Positions 26,893-35,596 of a DNA stretch of 64,000 nucleotides are shown piece after piece. The notes beneath the pieces were generated by a model, which worked only from the letters and a program-made list of their open reading frames with translations, ran no database searches and was not told where the DNA came from. Made by a program: the position numbers and the translations under genes. Positions within the stretch are counted from its first letter, which is position 1. Each line of letters begins with the position of its first letter. Source of the DNA: JABGQS01 sp963666505 (GTDB taxonomy: Bacteria > Bacillota > Clostridia > Christensenellales > SZUA-584); contig CAXXXL010000001.1 of NCBI GenBank assembly GCA_963666505.2, forward strand, positions 1,054,001 through 1,118,000. The letters are read 5' to 3'.

Positions 26893-29178
26893 ATGAGTGT
26901 CGGCAAAGGCATAAATCGTGTAGATGCCATAGATAAGGTGACCGGCAGAGCGAATTACACCGACGACCTTTGCGGCGACGCACTGGTTGCAAAGGTTCTG
27001 CGGGCCACGATAGCAAACGGAAAAGTGCTGTCAATAGATATAAGTGATGCGCTTAAAATAAAGGGCGTTGTAAAAATCATTACTTGTTTCGATGTTCCGG
27101 ACATTAAATTCGGCACAGCAGGACATCCTTTTTCGCTTGAAGAAGACCACAAAGACATTGAAGACAGAAGACTGCTTAACACCCGTGTACGGCTCTGGGG
27201 CGACGAGATCGGAGCTGTTGTTGCTGTTGACGAGGTTACGGCTAAGCGTGCGCTTCGAGCAATAAAAGTCGAGTACGAAGAGTACGAGCCGATTTTAACT
27301 TCAGCTCAGGCGATGAGCGAAGGAGCAATGCAGCTTCACAAAGGCTTCGAGCGCAACATAGTTAAATATACTCAACAGAACGAAGGTGACTATGACAGTG
27401 CAGTTAAGCGTGATGATATAACTTTCTTTGAAGACGAAATAAGCACACAGCGTGTTCAGCACTGCCACCTTGAAAACCCAACTTCATTTGCATACATGGA
27501 GGGAGAGCGTATCGTCGTCGTCTGTTCGACGCAGATACCGCACATAATGCGGCGTATAATCGGGCAGGCTCTTGGCATACCATGGGGCAGGATAAGGGTG
27601 ATAAAACCGTATATAGGCGGCGGCTTCGGCAATAAGCAAGACATACTATACGAGCCGCTAAACGCTTATCTTTCAATGATTCTCGGCGGAAGGAAAGTGA
27701 AACTGGAGCTTACACGTGAAGAAACGTTTATCTGCACACGTTCCCGTCACGCAATGGAGTTCAGTTTAAAAACCGGTGTAGATAAAACCGGAAGGTTTGT
27801 TTCAAGATATGTAAATCTTGTTTCCAGCCAGGGTGCATACGCCTCACACGGCCACTCAGTAACCGGGAATACTCTTACAAACTATTCCCAGATATACTCG
27901 CAGACAGGAGGCTTTAAAGGACGTGCTTATACAGTCTACTCAAACCTTGGCACAAGCGGCGCAATGCGTGCTTACGGCGTACCTCAGGCTGCTTTCGCCA
28001 GTGAAGCGCATATCGATAACATAGCGCTAAAGCTAGGTATAGACCCTGTCGAAATACGCATGAAGAACATGATGACTATAAACTACAAAATGCCTGGCAT
28101 GGATCTTGCGTGCCACTCTACGGGTCTTAAGGAATGCCTAGAGAAGGGCCGAGATTACATAGAGTGGGATAAAAAGAGAAATCTCTACGAAAACCAGACA
28201 GGCACTTTAAGGAGAGGCGTAGGCTGCGCTATTTTCTGCTATAAGACGGGCGTATATCCATTCGGACTGGAGATTTCAGGCTGCAGGATCGTGCTGAATC
28301 AGGATGGCTCTGTACAGCTGCTCATGGGCGCAACCGAGATAGGGCAAGGTGCAGACACTGTTTTCACACAGATGGCTGCAGAGGTGCTCGGTCTTGATAC
28401 CGAAAGTGTTCATATAGTTTCTATGCAGGACACGGACGTATCTCCTTTCGATCTCGGCGCTTTTGCATCACGGCAGACTTACGTTGCCGGCAAAGCGATC
28501 AAGCAGACAGCGGGAATACTTAAGCAAAAGATACTTGAATATGCAAGGGATATGATCGACTATCCTTTGGACAAGCTCGACATTTCAAACGGAGAAATCA
28601 TTGACAAAGACACCCATGAAAGTCTGGTTTGCCTTTCTGCACTTGCGACAAACGCTTTCTACAGCCGTGACAGTGCTGTTCATCTAAGCGCAGAAAGCAC
28701 GGTGAACTGCAAACAGAACACTTTCTCATTCGGCGCAACATTTATCGAGATTGAAGTAGACACCCAGCTCGGCACGATAAAAATACTCGATATTATAAAT
28801 GTTCACGACAGCGGCAGGATAATCAACCCTGCAACGGCGATGGCTCAGGTGCACGGCGGTATGAGCATGTCGCAGGGCTATGGTGTAATGGAAGAAATGA
28901 AATATAACAGCAGGGGAGAGCTTGTTAACGGCAATTTCCTTGACTATAAGATACCGACAACTGTAGATTCGCCGGAATTCAACGGCGAGTTCGTAGACAT
29001 AGAAGACCCGACCGGGCCGTTTGGCAACAAGTCACTTGGCGAACCAACTACGGTCGCAACAGCTCCGGCGGTCAGGAACGCAGTGCTGAATGCAACGGGT
29101 GTTGCTTTCAATTCGCTTCCGCTCGACAGAGAAACGCTTGCGATGCGGTTTAAAAAAGAATTCGGGGAGGGCGTCTAA
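26893..29178 (+). CDS. xdhA: Xanthine dehydrogenase molybdenum subunit
   Basis: 761 residues, near E. coli XdhA in length. Molybdopterin motifs are GGGFGNKQD near 238, AMRAYGVPQ near 356, MGATEIGQGADT near 477 and the active-site glutamate in SLGEPTTVATAP near 717. It is followed by separate FAD and FeS genes in the order xdhA-xdhB-xdhC, and their sequences match the E. coli three-subunit enzyme well. It oxidises hypoxanthine/xanthine at the Mo centre. This is a second xanthine dehydrogenase in the window, with a different architecture from the fused selenium-type protein. Confidence 0.9.
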   Translation: MSVGKGINRVDAIDKVTGRANYTDDLCGDALVAKVLRATIANGKVLSIDISDALKIKGVVKIITCFDVPDIKFGTAGHPFSLEEDHKDIEDRRLLNTRVRLWGDEIGAVVAVDEVTAKRALRAIKVEYEEYEPILTSAQAMSEGAMQLHKGFERNIVKYTQQNEGDYDSAVKRDDITFFEDEISTQRVQHCHLENPTSFAYMEGERIVVVCSTQIPHIMRRIIGQALGIPWGRIRVIKPYIGGGFGNKQDILYEPLNAYLSMILGGRKVKLELTREETFICTRSRHAMEFSLKTGVDKTGRFVSRYVNLVSSQGAYASHGHSVTGNTLTNYSQIYSQTGGFKGRAYTVYSNLGTSGAMRAYGVPQAAFASEAHIDNIALKLGIDPVEIRMKNMMTINYKMPGMDLACHSTGLKECLEKGRDYIEWDKKRNLYENQTGTLRRGVGCAIFCYKTGVYPFGLEISGCRIVLNQDGSVQLLMGATEIGQGADTVFTQMAAEVLGLDTESVHIVSMQDTDVSPFDLGAFASRQTYVAGKAIKQTAGILKQKILEYARDMIDYPLDKLDISNGEIIDKDTHESLVCLSALATNAFYSRDSAVHLSAESTVNCKQNTFSFGATFIEIEVDTQLGTIKILDIINVHDSGRIINPATAMAQVHGGMSMSQGYGVMEEMKYNSRGELVNGNFLDYKIPTTVDSPEFNGEFVDIEDPTGPFGNKSLGEPTTVATAPAVRNAVLNATGVAFNSLPLDRETLAMRFKKEFGEGV

Positions 29179-30065
29179 TGTACGATCTGAACAGTATATA
29201 CATAGCAAAGTCAATCGAAGACGCAGTGAAAGCTCTCAAAGCGAATCCTAAAGCTGTAATAATAAGCGGAGGAACGGATATCCTCGTAGGTCTGCGTGAC
29301 GGTTTGCGTGCCGGCAGCGACTTTGTCAGTATAAAAGACATAGAAGAGCTAAGAGGCATCTATATGGATGAAGAAAAAAATATCCATATCCGGCCTGCAA
29401 CGACTTTCCGCGAAATAATAGAGAGCGACATCGTAAAAAAGCACATACCGTCGCTTATCACTGCTGTAATCGACATCGGCGGGCCTCAGATAAGGAACGT
29501 AGCCACTCTTGGAGGAAACATCTGCAACGGTTTTACAACAGCAGACGCTCCGCCGACGCTGCTCGGCCTTAATGCGGTTGCCTGCATAACGGGCGAGCGT
29601 ACATACAGAGAAAAAAGCGTAGAGGAGTTCTACGTAAAACCTGAAGTGATGGATTTGGAAAACGGGGAACTGCTGACTGATATAGTAATAAAGCATAGTG
29701 ATTATGAGGGATATAAGGGCCATTATATCAAATATTCGATGCGTGATGCCATGGATATAGCGATAATAGGATGCAGTGTGCTGTGCAAAACGGACAGCGG
29801 AGTTATCGACGATATACGCATCTCGTTTGCAGCCGCAGGACCGCTGCCTCTTCGTACAAGAAGCGCAGAGAAAAAACTTATAGGTTTAAAAATCGACGAT
29901 GAGCTTTGCAATAACATGGGCAGACTGTGTCTGGAAGACGTCAGCGTAATAACAGATAAACGTGTCTCGAAAGAGTTCAGGACGCACCTAGTAGAAGTAC
30001 TCCCCGGGCGTACGCTTAAGGCTGCTCTGGGAATAATAGAAGATAAGGCGGTGCAGCAGTCATGA
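29178..30065 (+). CDS. xdhB: Xanthine dehydrogenase FAD subunit
   Basis: 295 residues of the CO-dehydrogenase-flavoprotein fold. FAD motifs are IISGGTDILVGLRDG near residue 30 and ATLGGNICNGFTTADAPPTL near 107. The start shares one base with the xdhA stop (TAATG), so the two are translationally coupled. It passes electrons from the iron-sulfur subunit to NAD+ or another acceptor. Confidence 0.92.
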   Translation: MYDLNSIYIAKSIEDAVKALKANPKAVIISGGTDILVGLRDGLRAGSDFVSIKDIEELRGIYMDEEKNIHIRPATTFREIIESDIVKKHIPSLITAVIDIGGPQIRNVATLGGNICNGFTTADAPPTLLGLNAVACITGERTYREKSVEEFYVKPEVMDLENGELLTDIVIKHSDYEGYKGHYIKYSMRDAMDIAIIGCSVLCKTDSGVIDDIRISFAAAGPLPLRTRSAEKKLIGLKIDDELCNNMGRLCLEDVSVITDKRVSKEFRTHLVEVLPGRTLKAALGIIEDKAVQQS

Positions 30066-30544
30066 TGAAAATAATAAACTGCAGCGTGAACGGAAGAGAT
30101 ATTCAGATTGCAGTAGACGAGCGTGAATCGCTTGCGGATATGCTAAGGGAAAGGCTGGGGCTTACCAGCGTAAAAAAAGGCTGCGAGGTCGGTGAATGCG
30201 GAGCCTGCACAGTTCTTATAGACGGAAGAGCGGCAAACACCTGCCTTTATCTTGCGGTGTGGGCGGAAGGCAGAGAGATACTTACGACTGAAGGGCTGCA
30301 GGACGAAGCTGGCAATCTTCACCCTGTCCAGCAGGCTTTCGTAGACCAAACAGCTGTTCAATGCGGCTTCTGTATTCCCGGAATAATAATGACGTGCGTA
30401 GAAATAGTCGGTAGGGGTAAGAAGTATACAAGAGAGCAGCTTAGAAAAGAGATAAAAGGGCATCTGTGCCGCTGTACGGGCTATCAGAATATAATAACTG
30501 CAATAGAGAAGGCGATCGATATAATCGAGCAGCAACAGTCATAG
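30062..30544 (+). CDS. xdhC: Xanthine dehydrogenase iron-sulfur subunit
   Basis: 160 residues. Plant-type [2Fe-2S] site CEVGECGACTVLIDG and C-terminal site CGFCIPG...CRCTGY, with CLYLAVWAEG as in E. coli XdhC. It carries electrons from the Mo centre to the FAD subunit. It overlaps xdhB by four bases; two consecutive ATG codons occur at the start. Last gene of the operon, followed by a terminator. Confidence 0.92.
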   Translation: MMKIINCSVNGRDIQIAVDERESLADMLRERLGLTSVKKGCEVGECGACTVLIDGRAANTCLYLAVWAEGREILTTEGLQDEAGNLHPVQQAFVDQTAVQCGFCIPGIIMTCVEIVGRGKKYTREQLRKEIKGHLCRCTGYQNIITAIEKAIDIIEQQQS

Positions 30545-30551
30545 CATAATA

Positions 30552-30589
30552 AAAGAGCCGCAGCTTAGGAACTAAAACTGCGGCTTTTA
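30552..30589. terminator. Bidirectional terminator between xdhC and rmuC
   Basis: AGCCGCAG (30556-30563) and CTGCGGCT (30578-30585), flanked by AAAA on one side and TTTT on the other; serves both convergent genes. Confidence 0.88.
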
Positions 30590-30604
30590 ATATGCTGCAA
30601 AATT

Positions 30605-31807
30605 CTATTCATCCAGTAGTTTTTCTTCAAAATTATCGACCTTGTTTAGCTGACGCTCGATCGTGCGTGATTTTCTTGAAGCGTCTTCAAGGTTGTTCTG
30701 TGCTGCATTAAGGCTCTTTTTGGTGCGGTCAATAGCTTCGCTGAAGTTAGAGAAAGCCTTACGTGTAGACTCAAGCAGCTTTAGCACTTCACTGCTCTGC
30801 TTTTCGATTGCCAGTGTCCGAAAGCCCATCTGAAGGCTGTTGAGCAGCGCTGTCAGGGTGGAAGGGCCTGCGATGGTAACGTTGAATTTGCGCTGACATA
30901 CATCGAATATGCCAAGTGAAATAGCATCAGCATAAAGCCCTTCTGTCGGAAGATACATAATCGCAAAATCAGTAGTGACAGGAGGGTTTAAATACTTATC
31001 GCTAATACGCTTTGCTTCAAATACGATTCTCTGTCCAAGCATTTTCATTGCAGCGTCGGCCTGCACTTTGTCACCACTGCTTATCATATCTTCTTTTCTA
31101 ACAAAGTCTTCCATAGGGAACTTTGAGTCTATAGGCAGAAGAACCGCATCTTCACCGCTTCCCGGAAGCACGATAGCAAACTCAACAGTATCCCTGTTGT
31201 CTTTTACCTGCGCATTAGTTCTGTACTGCACAGGAGAGAGCATTGCAGAAATAAGGCTGCCAAGCTGCATTTCTCCCCATGTGCCGCGCACCTTGACGTT
31301 AGTCAGCACTCGCTTTAGATCACCGACGCCGGTCGCAAGCGATTTGACTTCGCCCATGCTTTTGAAAACCTGTTCAAGCTGGTCGCTCACCTGTTTGAAA
31401 GAGCCTGTAAGACGTTTCTGCAGCATGTCAGAAAGCTGATCATCAACTGTTTTTCTTATCTGCTCAAGCCGTTTCTCGTTGGAGTCAGACATCTCTTTTA
31501 GCTTTGCTTCAACAGCAAGTCTGAGCTTTTCCATACTGTCGCTGGATATCTTCGCAGTGCTCTCGATCGTCTTTGCGGAAGTGTCGCCCAGCGTCTTGAA
31601 CATTCCCAGCATTTCATGCCTTAGTTGATATGCGTTCTCGTTATTCGCCTTTGCTATGTCACCAAGCTGTTTGTCAATGTTCTGATAAAGCATAGAGAGC
31701 TTAGTGTCAGCGTCGCTCTTCTGCTTACCCAGTCTGATGACGACTATAAGTATTATTACGGCTGCCAAAAACGTAGCCGCAGATACTGCATAAAAAACTT
31801 CATTCAT
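30605..31807 (-). CDS. rmuC: DNA recombination protein RmuC
   Basis: 400 residues. One N-terminal membrane helix (about 5-25), a long coiled coil (about 35-150), then the RmuC domain with GTWGEMQLG, LPIDSKFPMEDF and the TDFAIMYLPTEGLY block. RmuC proteins carry a nuclease-like fold and suppress certain inversions at repeats. The gene is monocistronic and ends against the xdhC terminator. Confidence 0.92.
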   Translation of the reverse strand: MNEVFYAVSAATFLAAVIILIVVIRLGKQKSDADTKLSMLYQNIDKQLGDIAKANNENAYQLRHEMLGMFKTLGDTSAKTIESTAKISSDSMEKLRLAVEAKLKEMSDSNEKRLEQIRKTVDDQLSDMLQKRLTGSFKQVSDQLEQVFKSMGEVKSLATGVGDLKRVLTNVKVRGTWGEMQLGSLISAMLSPVQYRTNAQVKDNRDTVEFAIVLPGSGEDAVLLPIDSKFPMEDFVRKEDMISSGDKVQADAAMKMLGQRIVFEAKRISDKYLNPPVTTDFAIMYLPTEGLYADAISLGIFDVCQRKFNVTIAGPSTLTALLNSLQMGFRTLAIEKQSSEVLKLLESTRKAFSNFSEAIDRTKKSLNAAQNNLEDASRKSRTIERQLNKVDNFEEKLLDE

Positions 31808-31901
31808 ATTAAGCCCCTTTCTCTATAGATTATATCATAACCTAAGTACAAAAAAGCGGGAAAGTATATTTAAAAATTTATCGAATAACAATAAATAATT
31901 G

Positions 31902-31930
31902 TTGACAATGACGGTTGCATATGTTAATAT
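31902..31930 (+). promoter_or_regulatory. Promoter of the DUF2975/XRE operon
   Basis: TTGACA at 31902-31907, a 17-base spacer and TAATAT at 31925-31930, with an AATGGAGGC ribosome site further down. Confidence 0.75.
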
Positions 31931-31954
31931 CTCTGCGAATGGAGGCTATAGCTT

Positions 31955-32422
31955 ATGTTTTCATCAAAATTCAATATTCCAAAGATTTTAAAAGGAATGT
32001 TACTTGCTCTTCTAATATTGAGCCCCGTTTTTTTGATAACGATGCCTTTTCTTTTCGGCATTGTTAGTGAAGAAGTCGTTGTTTCCAACATAAGCTTGCT
32101 AAACAGCAAGATCCTGACGCTTGTTTTTCTTGAAGCCTGCGGTGTGATATGCTGGTTTGCACTTCTTTTACTATATAAGCTTCTAGCCACTGTAATAAAA
32201 TCCACTCCATTCATATATAAAAATGTAAGATACTTAAAGTACATATCTTATCTATTTGCGGGTGCCGGTATTATCTTGATAATTAAGACAGTTCTCGACT
32301 TCTCGATACTGACGCCGGTTATCGCTGTTTTAGCTCTTCTTGCAAGCATGTTCTGCCAAACGCTCGCTGCCGTGTTTGACAAAGCTATAAGGATAAAAGA
32401 AGAGAACGATCTTACGATATAG
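31955..32422 (+). CDS. DUF2975-type four-helix membrane protein
   Basis: 155 residues with four hydrophobic segments (about 12-35, 55-75, 92-115, 122-145) separated by short loops, matching the DUF2975 / YoaS type. Such proteins are almost always followed by a small YozG-like regulator, as here. Function unknown; the pair may be a membrane sensor and its repressor. Confidence 0.72.
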   Translation: MFSSKFNIPKILKGMLLALLILSPVFLITMPFLFGIVSEEVVVSNISLLNSKILTLVFLEACGVICWFALLLLYKLLATVIKSTPFIYKNVRYLKYISYLFAGAGIILIIKTVLDFSILTPVIAVLALLASMFCQTLAAVFDKAIRIKEENDLTI

Positions 32423-32437
32423 AACGGAGGAAGTGTT

Positions 32438-32653
32438 TTGGCTATTATCGTAAACCTGGATGTAATGATGGCAAAGCGTAAGATGTCCCTAAACGAGCTT
32501 TCAGACAGGGTCGGTATTACTAAAGCCAATCTTTCCATTCTGAAAACAGGCAAAGCGAAGGCAGTACGCTTTTCCACACTAAGCGAAATTTGTCGCCAGC
32601 TGGACTGCCAGCCGGGTGACATCTTGGAATACAGGGAGGATACTGATGACTGA
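32438..32653 (+). CDS. YozG-type XRE/Cro helix-turn-helix regulator
   Basis: 71 residues, a single HTH domain: MSLNELSDRVGITKANLSILKTGKAKAVRFSTLSEICRQLDC with the typical ending QPGDILEY. The start is TTG after GGAGG at suitable spacing. Likely regulator of its own operon with the DUF2975 gene, whose stop lies 15 bases upstream. Confidence 0.85.
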   Translation: MAIIVNLDVMMAKRKMSLNELSDRVGITKANLSILKTGKAKAVRFSTLSEICRQLDCQPGDILEYREDTDD

Positions 32654-32726
32654 CACGACATATCTTTATGATTACTTCAAAGAGAAAAGCGATGACGATT
32701 CAGGCGAAAAAGAAGACTCGGATTAA
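32646..32726 (+). CDS. Possible 26-residue acidic peptide
   Basis: A short frame overlapping the end of the XRE gene (the ATG lies inside its last codons) encodes a peptide beginning MTDTTYLYDYF and ending in an Asp/Glu/Ser-rich tail. It sits just before a terminator. Translational coupling to the XRE gene is possible. No similarity recognised; may be spurious. Confidence 0.35.
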   Translation: MTDTTYLYDYFKEKSDDDSGEKEDSD

Positions 32727-32738
32727 AACATTATTTTT

Positions 32739-32768
32739 GCACATGACATAAGCGCATGTGCTTCTTTA
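32739..32768 (+). terminator. Terminator of the DUF2975/XRE operon
   Basis: GCACATG (32739-32745) and CATGTGC (32755-32761) followed by TTCTTT; a moderate stem. Confidence 0.65.
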
Positions 32769-32833
32769 TATATTCAGAAAATTTCATAAAGACATCCTAT
32801 GATAAAATATGTGTAGAGGTAAGGTGTTGTTAT

Positions 32834-33475
32834 ATGAAAAAAATAGCTATTATGTTTATTGCAGCTGCGCTTCTGCTTATGCCAGCGTGCTCAGCAGAGC
32901 CTGCAGAGCATCAAAACACAAATACGGAAATATCGGAGTCAGTGCAGAATGAAGCGAAAAAGGTTATAATTGCGGTCGCCATGAATAATTATCAGAAAAA
33001 AGAGCTTTGGCCGGTATATAATACTCTTAAGGAAGAAGGTTTCAAAATAACAGTGGCCGGAAGCCAGACAGGTAGAGCAAAGTCAGGCGCAGACTCAGTA
33101 GAGATCGATGCTGTCTTTTCAAACGTTTCCGCGGAAGACTACAACGGCATTGTAGTAATAGGCGGCTCTGGAGTCAAAGTGCTGTGGGATAACGAGGAAC
33201 TGCAGACACTGATAAAAGAAATATACAACAGCGGGGGAGTAGCAGCAGCAATATGCCTGGCGCCTCTTACACTTGCGCAGGCCGGTGTGCTGGAAAGCGG
33301 CAGTTCTGCATGCTGGTATAGTGATAACGATATAAACAGTAGGATGAGCGAACTTGGCATAACAGATTCAGCGCAGGATGTAACGATATCCGGCAGAGTG
33401 ATTACCGGCAACGGTCCAAACGCAGCGCAAGAGTTTGCGGATGAAGTTGCGGCTGCGCTAAAAGCGACTGGTTGA
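32834..33475 (+). CDS. DJ-1/PfpI-type lipoprotein
   Basis: 213 residues. Lipobox LMPAC at about residue 20, a low-complexity linker, then a DJ-1/PfpI Rossmann-like domain: VIIAVAMNNYQKKELWPVYNTL, VVIGGSGVKVLWDNEEL and the nucleophile cysteine in AAAICLAPLTLAQAG. The start at 32834 (ATG, signal peptide) is preferred over a 26-residue longer frame. The exported location is unusual for this family, which is mostly cytosolic. Chaperone, glyoxalase or peptidase-like roles occur; the role here is unknown. Confidence 0.8.
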   Translation: MKKIAIMFIAAALLLMPACSAEPAEHQNTNTEISESVQNEAKKVIIAVAMNNYQKKELWPVYNTLKEEGFKITVAGSQTGRAKSGADSVEIDAVFSNVSAEDYNGIVVIGGSGVKVLWDNEELQTLIKEIYNSGGVAAAICLAPLTLAQAGVLESGSSACWYSDNDINSRMSELGITDSAQDVTISGRVITGNGPNAAQEFADEVAAALKATG

Positions 33476-33496
33476 AAAGCCGGGCAAACTGCTTGC

Positions 33497-33526
33497 TTGA
33501 CACATGATGCACGAGCATGATAAACT
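33497..33526 (+). promoter_or_regulatory. Promoter of the riboswitch/antiporter transcript
   Basis: TTGACA at 33497-33502 with TAAACT at 33521-33526 (18-base spacer) or GATAAA at 33519-33524 (16-base spacer). Confidence 0.5.
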
Positions 33527-33655
33527 CATGTGGTTAAAAGGGAGTAGCATCCTGATGTAAAGGTTGCGACGTCCGTCATCACGCTGTAGCATACAGCCGG
33601 ACACGTATAATAGCGAGACTTTTGATGCTTATTTGCATTAAAGTCTTTTTTTCTG
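33527..33655 (+). promoter_or_regulatory. yybP-ykoY manganese riboswitch with terminator
   Basis: The leader carries the conserved AAAAGGGAGTAGC motif (33537-33549) and GCTGTAGC with its partner CAGCCGG (33583-33600), the signature of the yybP-ykoY class. It is followed by a strong terminator hairpin, AGACTTTTGATGC ... GCATTAAAGTCT and seven T (33617-33652). The class senses Mn2+ and commonly precedes cation exporters. Here binding would relieve termination before the Ca/Na antiporter. Assigned by motif and context, not by covariance search. Confidence 0.85.
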
Positions 33656-33664
33656 GAGGAAGCT

Positions 33665-34654
33665 ATGTTTTGGACAGTTGTACTATTCATAATAGGTCTG
33701 GCGATAATAATTAAGGGCGGTGACTGGTTCGTTGAAGCCGCAGTCTGGCTAGCGGAAATTACCGGTGTGCCAAAACTGCTCATCGGCGCTACTATAGTGT
33801 CACTTGCTACGACCCTGCCGGAACTCTTCGTATCGTTGTTTGCCGTAACGGGAGGCTCGCAGGCTCTGGGTATCGGCAATGCAGTTGGTTCTGTAATATG
33901 CAATACCGGACTCATTCTAGCAATTTCTATCTCAATTAGACCTTCCACTATAGAAAAAGAACTTTTCTTTAAAAAAGCGGCAATAATGGTGCTTTCGCTT
34001 GCAGCGCTGTTTGTTTTCGGGCTAGACGGCACTCTTTCACGTCTAGAGACTATCCCGTTGTTTGTGCTTCTTGGCTTGTTTATATTCATGAACATCAAAC
34101 ATGCAAGACGAAGCATGTTAGAAGCGCAGAAGCAGGTCAGGCACATTGATACCAAGCCAAAATCTTCGCTTATAAATGTAGTGAAATTTATACTGGGCAC
34201 AGCAGGAATAGTGATAGGCGCTCAACTTCTGGTTAACAACGGAGTAAAGATAGCGGCAGCACTAGGCGTATCCGAAGGTATAATAGGTGTCTCGGTCATA
34301 GCAATCGGAACATCCCTGCCAGAGCTTGTAACCACGCTTACGGCTCTGCGCAAAAAAGAAACTTCGCTCGGTATAGGGAATATATTAGGTGCGAACATAC
34401 TCAACATCACACTGATACTGTCAATATGCGGCCTTATCGCTCCAAAGGGTCTGTCTATCGGAGAAGAAATGATGAGCTTCGGCGCTAAAAGCATATCAAG
34501 GACGCTGTTTGTAGACACTCCGGTTGCAGCGCTTCTTTTTGCCCTGCTGATTATCGTCCCTGTTTTGCTGAAAGGCAAATTAAAAAGACTGCAGGGCATA
34601 TTAATGCTTGCAGTCTATGTTGGTTTCATTGCACTTCTTGTTATAAAAGCCTAG
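33665..34654 (+). CDS. Calcium/sodium antiporter (YrbG family)
   Basis: 329 residues, about ten membrane helices. Two alpha repeats are visible: ATTLPELFVSLFAV near 56 and GTSLPELVTTLTAL near 215, each with the acidic residue of the cation site; IGNAVGSVICN and IGNILGANILN follow. CaCA-superfamily exchangers move Ca2+ or Mn2+ out in exchange for Na+/H+. The yybP-ykoY leader suggests that manganese is the controlled ion. GGAGG precedes the ATG. Confidence 0.9.
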   Translation: MFWTVVLFIIGLAIIIKGGDWFVEAAVWLAEITGVPKLLIGATIVSLATTLPELFVSLFAVTGGSQALGIGNAVGSVICNTGLILAISISIRPSTIEKELFFKKAAIMVLSLAALFVFGLDGTLSRLETIPLFVLLGLFIFMNIKHARRSMLEAQKQVRHIDTKPKSSLINVVKFILGTAGIVIGAQLLVNNGVKIAAALGVSEGIIGVSVIAIGTSLPELVTTLTALRKKETSLGIGNILGANILNITLILSICGLIAPKGLSIGEEMMSFGAKSISRTLFVDTPVAALLFALLIIVPVLLKGKLKRLQGILMLAVYVGFIALLVIKA

Positions 34655-35418
34655 ACGACTTCTGTGCCGCTTTGCTTTGCGGCAGCAAGTATATCCTCAG
34701 GGAGATTTCCGTCAGAAATAAGTATGTCGACATCATCGAGCGTACCAAAAGTATACGGAAGGCTCTTGTCCACCTTTGAAGAATCCATAAGCATAATAAT
34801 ATTTGAAGCACTTTTAAGGACTTCTTTTTTTAGTTCACACTCAGAATACGTACCGCTGGTAAAGCCGTTCTGTAGGGAAAACCCGCTGGAGGCCATGAAC
34901 GCAGTGTCGATATTTACGCCGGATAAAAACATATTTGCGTTAATTCCTGAGACTGACAGTGTGTTCCTGCCAAGCTGTCCGCCGATTACAGTAACATTAG
35001 GCTTTGCGTTCTTTATAAGCTCAAGAGCGATATTCGGACCGCTCGTAAGTATTGAGAAATAATCGTCCGGTATCTCCTTGGCAAAAAGCATAAGTGTCGT
35101 GCCGGAATCAAGATAAAGCGATCTGCCGCTTTCTATATATTTTGCTGCTTTCTTGGCAATCTCCTTCTTGGCAGACGTATTATCAAGTGCTCTTCTTGAA
35201 TAAAGGTCTTCAGCAGACATGGAAAGCCGGGATAGCGCAACTGCACCTCCACGTGTACGCTTTACATAGCCGGTGTCCTCAAGATACTTAAGGTCACGCC
35301 GCAGCGTCATGCTTGAACAGTCGGGGAAAGTAACCTCAAGGTCTTTTAGCAGCACTTCGCCTTTTGTATTAAGCAGTTCTTTTATAATCTCTCTTCGTTC
35401 AATATTCACATCAGCCAC
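34651..35418 (-). CDS. DeoR/GlpR family transcriptional regulator
   Basis: 255 residues. N-terminal DeoR helix-turn-helix (EVLLKDLEVTFPDCSSMTLRRDLKYLE with RTRGGAV) and a C-terminal sugar-phosphate isomerase-like effector domain (SLYLDSGTTLMLFA, VTVIGGQLGRNTLSVSG). Family members sense sugar phosphates. No sugar operon is next to it, so its targets lie elsewhere. The stop overlaps the convergent antiporter gene by four bases. Confidence 0.88.
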   Translation of the reverse strand: MADVNIERREIIKELLNTKGEVLLKDLEVTFPDCSSMTLRRDLKYLEDTGYVKRTRGGAVALSRLSMSAEDLYSRRALDNTSAKKEIAKKAAKYIESGRSLYLDSGTTLMLFAKEIPDDYFSILTSGPNIALELIKNAKPNVTVIGGQLGRNTLSVSGINANMFLSGVNIDTAFMASSGFSLQNGFTSGTYSECELKKEVLKSASNIIMLMDSSKVDKSLPYTFGTLDDVDILISDGNLPEDILAAAKQSGTEVV

Positions 35419-35584
35419 TCCAAACTTAAGTTTATTCCCGGAATCCCGTTCAAGCTGTCATAGCCGGGGGCGTTTACATTAATATATCACTTTGTAACAA
35501 AGATTACAATACAAAGCGGTTATAAATAACACTATATGTGAATTTTGTTCAAAGGATGGTGTGTATATTCTGTAAGTTTTAGTG

Positions 35585-35590
35585 TATAAT
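35585..35590 (+). promoter_or_regulatory. TATAAT box immediately before tadA
   Basis: A perfect TATAAT ends six bases before the tadA ATG at 35597. If used, the transcript would start at or next to the start codon and be leaderless. There is no good -35 hexamer and no clear ribosome site. Confidence 0.4.
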
Positions 35591-35596
35591 CATTGC

